64,000 nucleotides of DNA from Parus major. Taxonomy: Eukaryota; Chordata; Aves; Passeriformes; Paridae. The notes under the pieces were generated by a model, which saw only the letters and a list, made by a program, of their open reading frames with translations, made no database searches and was not told the origin of the DNA. Below are positions 49,753 to 58,316 of the stretch, piece after piece (the first letter of the stretch is position 1; each line of letters begins with the position of its first letter). The stretch covers positions 23,918,406 to 23,982,405 of the forward strand of contig NC_031773.1 of assembly GCF_001522545.3 (NCBI RefSeq), written 5' to 3'. A program made the translations under genes and the position numbers.

Positions 49753-50286
49753 ATGTGGAGCCGTGCTTGTCGACCTAGAACATTTGTGATGGAATTTAAT
49801 GGCTTCACACCTAAAGATGTCTGCAACTGTATTAAATTCCTTCAGGAAAATGAGGATTCAGGAAATCCACAGCACTTCTGTGGCTTTTATTCGATCCACA
49901 GGAGGGAGTCTTTCTGCTATAGATTGTAGATGCTACTATCATGCTAAAGGAGCTTGTAAACAGTGCTTGAGGAGGCTGCCATTCTTTAGATCTCAGAAAC
50001 TCTGCAGGAGGTAGCTCTTCCACTACAGATCTTAGAAGCACAGGCTATTCTAAGTACAGTATAATTCTAATTAACTACACCATCAATTATGTCAAACAAG
50101 GGCACAATCACTGACCTTTCACTAAAGGCAAAGCCATCAAAGCAGGGTTTTTTTAAACTGTGTGAGGGAGGAGAACCAAAGGAAGACCTCATATCACCAT
50201 CTCTGGAGAGTTTGATAGATACAGACATCATAGGAGTGGAGGAACCTGCTAGCTTCCGAGCTGTTTCTCTGTTATGTGGTGAATAG
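49753..50286 (+). pseudogene. Possible decayed coding sequence, unidentified
   Basis: Several consecutive plus-strand frames look protein-like. A 58-codon frame starts at 49753 and stops at 49927-49929; it contains MEFNGFTPKDVCNCIKFLQE and then a Cys/His-bearing tail. An overlapping frame runs 49799-50014, and a frame at 50089-50286 (65 codons) includes KAKPSKQGFFKLCEGGEPKE and SPSLESLIDTDIIGVEEPAS. The residue mix is hydrophilic and varied, unlike translations of the surrounding AT-rich DNA. Frame changes between segments would fit a broken gene or processed pseudogene. No family recognised and no poly(A) tail or target-site duplication found. The minus strand also has open frames here (49832-50041, 50067-50354), which weakens the case. 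This remains a candidate only. Confidence 0.25.
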
Positions 50287-51172
50287 TGTGCTCTGTAACG
50301 GGAGGCTTCTCCCTCACAAATCTGTCTAAAGTTCTGCACATTCACATTCTGCACATTCTTGAGATGAATAATCTCAAGACCACCACAGACAGTTTGTTCT
50401 ATAAAGCTTTTCTATAATCAGAAAAATAAGGTAGTTTCAGACAAAAAACCCTTTTTGAATGTGCATCTTTCAACCTAAAGCTGGAGAAAGAAAAACAAAA
50501 CCATAGAAAACATTTGTTTACAAAAGAAATAAAACCAAAAGGCTTTGTTACTCACTTTAGTCACAGCAGGAGTAAATAAAATGATTATTACTTGTATGAT
50601 GTATATATAAAAAAGCTACAGACAAGCAAACATAATTGTTAATGCTAAAAACTGAGCCAAGTTAAACACTGCCGTGGGACCTTTGGACACTATTTCAAGA
50701 TCCATAATATTTAGCATGCTTTAAAATAATGAAACAATGATTCCAGCTTAAATATTTAGTAAATTCACTCTGGAAGAGCCTAACTCTTCCAATTGACTCT
50801 GGCAAAGCCTAGATTATTTGTTTAACCTGAATGCCTGCCTTTTAAACTGCTAAAGTAAGATCAAATGAATGATTGTTTGCACTATGAGGAAGAGGCACAG
50901 GGCTTAAGCAAGCTCCACTGATCTTCGCCTTTGTCCTCTATCTCATTCCCATAAAGATCTGCTTTTCTGACTTCTTTATCTATATTTTTTAAAAGAGTGG
51001 AGAATGTCTTAAATTTCTTAGACAAATTGATATCATCCTCTCCTCTGCTTTGCCAAAATCTCATATTGAACAACATAGTACAATACTGCTCTGAAATGCT
51101 TGAGTCTTGAACTCTAAATTTCATTATCACAAATAACCACCATGTGCCTTTCATTTTCAATAGAATTGAGTG
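50287..51172. other. Gene-free stretch
   Basis: No gene seen. A 15-bp tandem pair of TTCTGCACATTCACA type lies at 50332-50361, followed by an 8-bp hairpin CTTGAGAT/ATCTCAAG around 50358-50378. The rest is AT-rich. Confidence 0.4.
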
Positions 51173-51328
51173 TGAGTCTGTTAGACACAGAGAAAAGTAG
51201 GTTTTCTTTGGAAATACAAGAAACAAGAACTAAAAAAAGTCAAAATATATAAATAAATAATAAAAAAATAAATTAACAAATACATTTTAAAAAGAAAGAC
51301 TAGTATAAGAAAATAAAAAAAGCACAAG
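51173..51328. repeat. Left copy of a diverged direct repeat flanking CR1
   Basis: This segment matches 51622-51756 in the same orientation. Shared landmarks are GAGTCTGT, AAAAGTAGNTTTTCTTTGGA, an AAATAAATAAAT stretch, TTTTAAAAAGAAAG and TAGNATAAGAAAA, then AAAGCACA. Small indels and roughly one difference in five positions separate the copies. A CR1 element lies exactly between them. Confidence 0.75.
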
Positions 51329-51330
51329 TA

Positions 51331-51630
51331 GAGGAGGGGAAGACACTGATCTCTTCTCGCAGGCTCCCAGTGAAAGGACTTGAGAGAATAGTCTGAAGTT
51401 GTGTCAGAAGAGGTTTAGGTTCATATTTGAAAAAGATTTTTCACCTAGAGTAGGTTTGGGCACCCCAGGAACAGTGGTCACAGCACCGGCCTGACAGAGT
51501 TCAAGAAGCATATGGACAGTGCTCTAAGGGACACGGTGTGACTGCTGGGATTGGTGCTGTGCAGGGCCAGGAGCTGGACTTGATGGTCCTTGTGAGTCCC
51601 TTCCAACTCAGTTGACTCTCTGAGTCTGTG
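51331..51630 (+). mobile_element. CR1 LINE retroposon, 5'-truncated 3' end
   Basis: Plus-strand CR1 tail with GACACTGATCTCTTCTC, AGTTGTGTCAGAAGAGGTTT, GTGGTCACAGCACCGGCCTG and CAGAGTTCAAGAAGC. The terminal part reads GGGCCAGGAGCTGGACTTGA followed by CCCTTCCAACTCAG. This differs in wording from the copies at 32.5 and 57 kb, so a different CR1 subtype is likely, the one also seen as a stub at 26.7 kb. It carries only the 3' end and has no coding capacity. It is framed by diverged direct repeats of about 130 bp, unusual because CR1 normally leaves no or very short target duplications. Confidence 0.9.
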
Positions 51631-51756
51631 AAAAGTAGATTTTCTTTGGAAATTTAGAGCAAGAGTTTAAATGAACCAGAAAGCATAAGTAAGTAAATAA
51701 ATAAATACATATGATTTTAAAAAGAAAGGCTAGCATAAGAAAAAAAGAAAGCACAG
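51622..51756. repeat. Right copy of a diverged direct repeat flanking CR1
   Basis: Second copy of the segment at 51173-51328. The first few bases (GAGTCTGTG) also fit the end of the CR1 tail, so the junction is ambiguous by about nine bases. After AAAGCACA the two copies' neighbours are unrelated. Confidence 0.75.
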
Positions 51757-54195
51757 GGCAGAAGGATGCCCATCTATGTAGACACCTCTTTAAACAAGGC
51801 AAACCAATAAGCAATTTGATAGCAAATATTCATTTGTCAGAGGGTCACAGATAGGATTCTTTCCAGGAGACAAATAATGACCTGATGTGCAGACACATTA
51901 CTTATGAACCCGTAAATGCTGAGTAACAGCATCCCTAGATGTAAGACAGGTGTTCCTGTGATCTGAAACGAGCATCTACACTTACTGTATGTGAGAAATA
52001 TATTCCTGACAGACACAGTGAATGCTTTGCAGTGCTGGGAGAGATTGGTTAGCATAATTTAAAGGAAAAGCCCTTCCAAGTAGCATTCATGATATTGACA
52101 GCTAAGACTTTCTCTAGTACAAGGTTACCTAGGGAAGAGTAGAGTAAAAACTAATAAATACATTGTAGAGAAAGAACCATGTCTATAATCTGTAGTCTGG
52201 ATTTACTAGAAATATTAATATAAAAATACATTTTTTTAGGCTTTGCTTTGATTGACCTGATAAAGTTTGAGAATCTGTTCACCCTCCCATTAGTATTCCA
52301 TGATCCAGCATAAGAGGAAGAAAAATGGCATAAAGGAAGATCACAGATGCCTCATTAGATTTACAGTTGTGCTTTACACTGGTCTCTATTTTGTATACTT
52401 TCATCATTCTGTGATTTTGATATACTGCGATGAATTATTTAAAGCTAAGGAATATAAAAAAAACCCCTTAGTTAAAAGTTGACTCTTGTACTTCCACTTT
52501 TTCACTACTTCTGTCCCCACTGCTGTTATGACCATAGAAAAGAAAAAAAAAGAAAAGAGGAAAAAAAAGCTTTTGTGGGTTTTAAGTTAAAAAAGGGATT
52601 GTCCAAGAAAACATGCAACCAAAAATTTTTCTAATGTGAAACCTCCATTTTGAAGATAATTTTCTTCAGATTTTCCTGTGATTAACTGAACTCTTGTTCT
52701 TCAACATCTGAATTGTATTATTTGTGCTAATGAACACTGCTGAGCCTGTAGGAAGATTTAGATCAACTGAGACAGCAAGCAAAACCTGAACCTTGAACTT
52801 TTCCTCCAGCCTCCTTCAAGATATGCTACCTAGTAGTTTTTAAAAAATAGCTCATTTTGAAATTATTTTGGTTTTTCTTTCTCCATTCAAGAATAACCAA
52901 AGAAATAGTAATTAATATTGTTTCTGATTTATGGCAAGGTAGTTCACACATTCCTATTTATTATAGCTGGCCAGAATACAGTAGCTGATGTTCGTTCCAT
53001 CACTGGGTACGTGTGATTTGTACAATGAACTGTAGTGGGTCAAATAGTGGTGACTAATAACCCTAATAAGACTTATTCTATGTTGAAGCTAACAAATCCT
53101 TTATCAGTACTTCAACCATTCTGCTTACGTGGCCTCATTGTTCAGATTATGCTTTTCATCTATGGGAACTAATCCCTTTCATATACAATTTTAGCAAGAA
53201 GCTTATAAAATGTGTATTAAAGCATATTGACTTGTCCAACAATAAAAAGTACAATTAGGCTTCCAACACAGAGCATTACTAATTTGCATAAAAACCTCTC
53301 TAACCCATTCCTTTTACTGCATAATATAACCAAGAGGTTACATTCTGTACCACGCACCAGTAATTTACTGCAAAATCAGTAGATAGCTGTACCTGTGTAA
53401 TAGTGTTCACTTTCTTTGTGCAAATCTTTTAAAAGTGAATTGACATGCCGAATGTATCAATAGGAAATAATATAAAAGATCATTACACTGAATGACCAAG
53501 TACAATGGGCTTCTTTGATAATATCCCATAATGCAATAACTCAAGACTTACTTATTGAGAGTACCTATCCTGATAGAGTCATAGGTAGGGTCACACTATA
53601 GACTCAGTTTTATCATACTTTGCAGTTGCAAGAGCTCATTTTCATAATGTACTATTTAAGAAAGAAGCTTATAAGAACCGTAGAAGAGTAATAATGACCG
53701 GTCTATGCATAAAAATGTATAAATAGTTAGACTCCCAACACTAAGAATTTCCATCTAAGAAGATTACTTAATATCCCTTTTGCAAAATCTCTCATTTCCA
53801 TAACCAAATAGGTGCTATTGTCTATCCACTCTCCAAGTACTACAAGTCTTTGTTGCTCTACAGGAATTTCTCTTCAGTGTGTACTCTGGAACATATTAAA
53901 TTAGATTTCAAAAGTGCATGCCAACTAGTAAATAATAGTAAGACATGATTCATATGGGGTTTAGACTGCCTAGAAGTAGCTGAAAGAAAATCAAAAGAAC
54001 ATACTGCTTGTCATTAAGTGCTTTTACCTACAGAGAGCACCGAAATTCCTCATGGCTAGAGATGATTAGCCTTCTCTTCACTTGTTTAATAAAGAACAGT
54101 ATTTCCTTACCAAGGTAATACAAGCTGACATTGCCTCAGGTCACTGCAGGGCATGTCATATCATGTAACACAACATAAACTGACGTAACCCAATC
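51757..54195. other. Gene-free stretch
   Basis: About 2.4 kb of AT-rich sequence with no gene, RNA gene or transposon that I can support. Confidence 0.4.
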
Positions 54196-54216
54196 CAACA
54201 GGCCATGTGCCTGTTG
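54196..54216. repeat. Short perfect hairpin (8-bp arms)
   Basis: CAACAGGC, five-base spacer CATGT, then GCCTGTTG. A small perfect inverted repeat 75 bases left of a longer hairpin at 54290-54328. It could be chance on its own. Confidence 0.6.
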
Positions 54217-54289
54217 CTTATTTGTAGAAAATATTACTTTTTTTGGAAGAGACGACATGACACCACAGACAAAAACTATGTTAATTCTA

Positions 54290-54328
54290 TTTTATAGTCC
54301 AAAGACTTCTGTCTTTGGACTATAAAAT
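54290..54328. repeat. Perfect inverted repeat, 18-bp arms, 4-base loop
   Basis: ATTTTATAGTCCAAAGAC (54290-54307), loop TTCT, then GTCTTTGGACTATAAAAT (54311-54328, sharing one base with the next repeat). The pairing continues after a five-base bulge as GTTAA (left) against TTAAC (right). The arms have no mismatches, which in neutral DNA implies a recent origin or ongoing conversion. The hairpin runs straight into the 33-bp tandem duplication. Confidence 0.9.
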
Positions 54329-54393
54329 TAACTTGGTGTTTAAGTCCAAATCACGGGGAATTAACTTGGTGTTTAAGTCCAAATCACGGGGAA
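54328..54393. repeat. Perfect 2 x 33-bp tandem duplication
   Basis: Two identical 33-base copies (54328-54360 and 54361-54393), each starting TTAACTTGGTGTTTAAGTCC and ending AAATCACGGGGAA. Identity is complete, so the duplication is young or an assembly artefact. It starts at the edge of the hairpin's right arm. Confidence 0.95.
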
Positions 54394-56503
54394 TAGCAAC
54401 AATTTTCTCTTCAATTTTTCTATAATTAATTATTTAATTATTCTGTGTTGCCTGTACTAAAAAGGTAATTTCTGAAACTACCTTTTAGACTAACGATCTT
54501 TAATCAGGAAAGTATAAGTTTACAGAAAGTGAAAATATGCCCTGTGAAATGACCCTACCCAAAAACAACAAAGAAAGATTTAAACTCATCAAGATGTTAT
54601 GACCACTACTCTGTCCATTTTTTCCATTTTTCAGAAACATGTCAGTTTGTTTATGTCAAGATCAGAATAATCCTTCACGGTGATACATATGATTATTGCT
54701 GATACATATGATTATTGTATGATGTATTATTTTTAAAAGAATGATAGTGAATTGCAGTCTAAATTTTAAATATGCTTCTTTATTCTTTATTAAAAGAGAA
54801 ATAAAAGACAAAAAACCAAAACTTAAAATTGGCATTTCACCCAGCAAATGATTACTTTATAAAATATCTAATCTGAGCTGTCAGCATAACGTGATCTTAT
54901 TTAAAAAACCCAAAACCATACATCTAAGTAATTTAAGGCATTACTTTTGAAACCTTAATCCTACTGAACTCTGCTGAAATAAACACCAAGAGCTAAGGAA
55001 AATATTTTTCTAAATTAATTGTAAGAGAAAAATAAACTAACATTACTTCAAATTAACAAGAATCCTAATTAAATTTTAACAGTGTTTGAAAGGTTTGCTG
55101 TGCTAATTAGAAAAAGTTGTATAAATTTCTCTCACATTCACACATGATAAAGCCCCAAATATAGAGAAATTCACCCCAACCATTGGCTAAATATGTGCTC
55201 TTCCGCTAACTGATTTTTACTATGTCACCGAAAACCCAAAAAGTTTAGTCAATAAAGAAAGAAAACAAAGATAGATGTTGCTTTTTCATAAAAGTGTCAA
55301 TCTGCCAGCATATCAAAGAAACAAGAAACAACCGCATAATTTTCTTGTTATGCCCTTACTCTTTCAAAACTTCATCCCCTTTCTTTACAGTCATTTCAGA
55401 TGTGTTTTTAATTGTTTCTTTCAATCTTTTGTTCTTTTTTTTACTTCCTTTTCACTGTCAAATACCTGTTTGGGAGCTGTTACTAATACAAACAAATATT
55501 CAGGATCTTCAAGTTCAAGATCTATGATATTTGTTCATTTATTCCATCTTTTTAAAACGCATATTTATTACAGTTTTGTTTCAGCAATCTCTTTTTATAT
55601 GCACATTACATATATATTTAGGCAAGCATTGTAAATTAAACAAAGAACACATATGAAATAACATGGTATAGAAACAGAGATTCCCAGGAGCAGAAAACTC
55701 TTGTTGGGTATCTAAAATCCATTCTTTTAATCTGTAATTCTTTGCCTTGGCAAGCAGGAGTGAGATAAGAAAAGGTATAAAATTAGAGAGCTGTTTTTAA
55801 AGTATGGGTCTCTTTCAGCCTCACAGTGTGTTCAAAAATCAGTTCTTAAAAAATATGAGAACAGTTGAAAAAGCTTGATCTGAATGCCTTTTATATTTGA
55901 AGCAAATTCCAATCACTGTATCTGAACACCTAATTTGATAAATCTGTGATTTGGGTCTGAACTTTGCATCCTAAGCATGTTTAGTTTAGAAACATTAAAT
56001 TAGTTTTAATCCTCAGCAGTGAAAAACTGCCACTATTCTGTGCTGGTAGCAATATACAGAGGCATGAGCAATACAATCACCTCAGAGGAAATGTTGTTTA
56101 ACTATTTCCCCTCAGTTTGACCCTTGCAAGCATGCATGAATCAAATCAAGAGCTTGAAGATTTTGCAGACCTGGATTAACATATTTGCAAAGCTCAGTTG
56201 GATTTTCACAAAGAAAGAAGATATTGAAAGAACAACTCTTTGTTGTTTATGGAAAGTCTGATAAACATGTGGTCAACACCTGGATTTTAAGGGATTCTAT
56301 CCCTTGATCAATAAAACTACAATAGACACCTTCTGAGAATACAAATAATAAAACAAGGTGATAGCAAGAAAGAGTTGCCATGTGCTTTCCTTTACCTCTT
56401 TGATTTTATTTAATGACAATGAATCAACTTTTAAAAACATAAGATTAAAATAACAGAGTAAAAAGAAAAATCCTTATAAAATATGCATTAAAACATGGGA
56501 ACA
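54394..56503. other. Gene-free stretch
   Basis: About 2.1 kb of AT-rich sequence without a gene. It includes a 2 x 19-bp tandem duplication at 54681-54718 (TGATACATATGATTATTG unit). A T-rich, Phe/Ser-rich plus-strand frame at 55275-55634 is typical of chance frames in AT-rich DNA. Confidence 0.4.
54681..54718. repeat. 2 x 19-bp tandem duplication
   Basis: Unit TGATACATATGATTATTGC repeated with only the last base changed. It is a second young-looking micro-duplication, within about 300 bases of the 33-bp one. Confidence 0.9.
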
Positions 56504-56572
56504 TATATATATATATATGTATATATATATGTGTGTATATATATATATACACATATATACACATATATGTAA
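56504..56572. repeat. (AT)n / (GT)n compound palindromic repeat
   Basis: Alternating purine-pyrimidine tract of ATAT runs with GTGTGT and ACACAT blocks arranged so that the two halves are largely reverse complements of each other. A cruciform is possible. Simple repeat, probably polymorphic. Confidence 0.9.
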
Positions 56573-57091
56573 AATGAAGTGTGTTTTCCTACTAAATTTT
56601 ATACTGTGCAAAATTCTGTTGGTGAATGTATTTTCATATGACAGTGTTTTGCATCCTGGACATGCCAGATGAAGCTGCTGTGTGCAAATGATATAAAATT
56701 AATGCTCAATTTATGTACATCCCACTGACCTCTGCAGGGTTAATGAGAAAAAAATTCTGTCCTCAAAGCTTGAAATATTGTTTTTTAATACAGACAAATA
56801 TATGCAAAAGAAATTGTACTAAAATAGATTTGAATTCTTGCTAGCTTTTCTGCCAGTATACATTAGAAGAAAGGCAAAAGGCATCTCCATTCTAACACAG
56901 GTCTCAGTAAACAGGAGATGCATTGGCAATCATTGGACCATCGTTCCTATTCAGCTTGTAGAGTGAACTGGAATTACTCTCTTTTATTTGCTCTGAAGTA
57001 CATAACAAATATAGCACTGCCACAGAAATGTATGGGCCCAGGTGAGATGACAACCTGTGGCTGATCAGACTTGTAGGTCATCTTTTTATAC
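56573..57091. other. Gene-free stretch
   Basis: About 500 bases between the AT repeat and the next CR1 copy. I see nothing identifiable in it. Confidence 0.4.
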
Positions 57092-57345
57092 CACAGAATG
57101 ATAAAATGGTTTAGGTTGGGAGGGACATTAAAGACCACCCATTTCTAACATCCCTGCTATAGGGAGGGACAGTTTCCATCAGATCAGGTTGCTCAAAGCC
57201 CCATCCAGCTTAGCACTGAACATTTCCAGAAATGGAAAATTCCCAACTACTCAGGGAAACTTGTTCCAGTGTCTGACCACCCTCACAATAAAAAATTTCT
57301 TCTTAACATCTAATCTTACTCTACCCTCTTTTAGTTTAAATATAC
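57092..57345 (-). mobile_element. CR1 LINE retroposon, 5'-truncated 3' end
   Basis: The plus strand begins CCACAGAATGATAAAATGGT, TTAGGTTGGGAGGGACATTA (the reversed CR1 terminus). It then has TCAAAGCCCCATCCAGCTTA, ACCACCCTCACAATAAAAAA and TTCTTCTTAACATCTAATCT, ending near CTACCCTCTTTTAGTTTAAA. Substitution and loss make it more decayed than the 32.5-kb copy. No coding capacity remains. Confidence 0.88.
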
Positions 57346-57838
57346 CAACCATCATGTTTCAAGACTGGTCAGACCAACTGCTTTGGGACATAAAATACTT
57401 TCCTTTAAAGAAGCAAAGGAAGACTAGCTATATTTTATATATTTATCTTTTAAATTTCTGATGACATATATGACCAATCCCATTCCACAAGGAATGGACC
57501 GTGGGCCTTTCTTTTCACTTAGGCCAATGAATGCAAGTTATTTACCACTCTAGGCCTCCAGCCATCCAAATCAAGGAGCATGCTCGAGTATGCTCTATCT
57601 TTGCTACAGAAATTTTCCTGTGAAAAATGACAAAAGGATTCTGTACTGATGTTTGGCTCTTACCTAAAAAAGACAAGTCTGGCAAGCTTTCCAGGAATTA
57701 CAACACTATGTCTATAGAGGGTGAGATGTAGTCTGAAGTTCTTGTAAACAGCAATAGTTTATATCTTAAGGCAATGAAAGATGTAATGACTCCTATTTCA
57801 CTTGGATAAAAATAGCAGAATTTTCAATTTTAAGTGCA
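57346..57838. other. Spacer between two CR1 copies
   Basis: About 490 bases of unique sequence separating two same-orientation CR1 fragments. No gene or repeat identified. Confidence 0.4.
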
Positions 57839-58316
57839 TTAGACCTCTAAGATCATCAAATCCAGCTTTTGACAGAACACCACCATGTCAACTAGATCAT
57901 GGCACTAAGTGCCACATCCATCCACCCATCCACACACATTCCTTAAATACCTCCAGGGGTGGTGACTCCACCAGCTCCCTGGGCAGCCCATTCCAATAGT
58001 CAGTCACCCTCTCTGTGAAAAACTTCTTCATAATGTCCAACTAAACCTTCCCTGATGCACTTAAGACTGTGTCATGTTGATTTACCCCTGGTTGCCTGGA
58101 AGAAGAAGCTGAACCCCAGCTGGCCACAATCTCTTTTCAGGTAGTTGCAGAGAGTGATAAGCTCTCCCCCGAGCCTCCTTTTCTCCAGGCTAAACAGCCC
58201 AAAACTTCCTCAGCAGCTCCTCACAGGACATGTGCTCCAGACCCTTCACCAGCCTTGTTGTCCTCCTTTGGACATCTCAATGTCCTTCCTGAACTGGACA
58301 CAGTTGCACCTCAAAG
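57839..58316 (-). mobile_element. CR1 LINE retroposon, 5'-truncated 3' end
   Basis: On the plus strand: GACCTCTAAGATCATCAAAT, the CACCACCATG block, CTCCAGGGGTGGTGACTCCA, CAGCTCCCTGGGCAGCCCAT, TCTCCAGGCTAAACAGCCCA and CAGCAGCTCCTCACAGGACA, ending with CAATGTCCTTCCTGAACTGG. This is the full expected order of a reversed CR1 3' region. The extreme terminal tail is missing, and there is an internal deletion near 58275-58300. CCATCCACCCATCCA near 57917 is a small local simple-repeat expansion within it. Confidence 0.9.
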
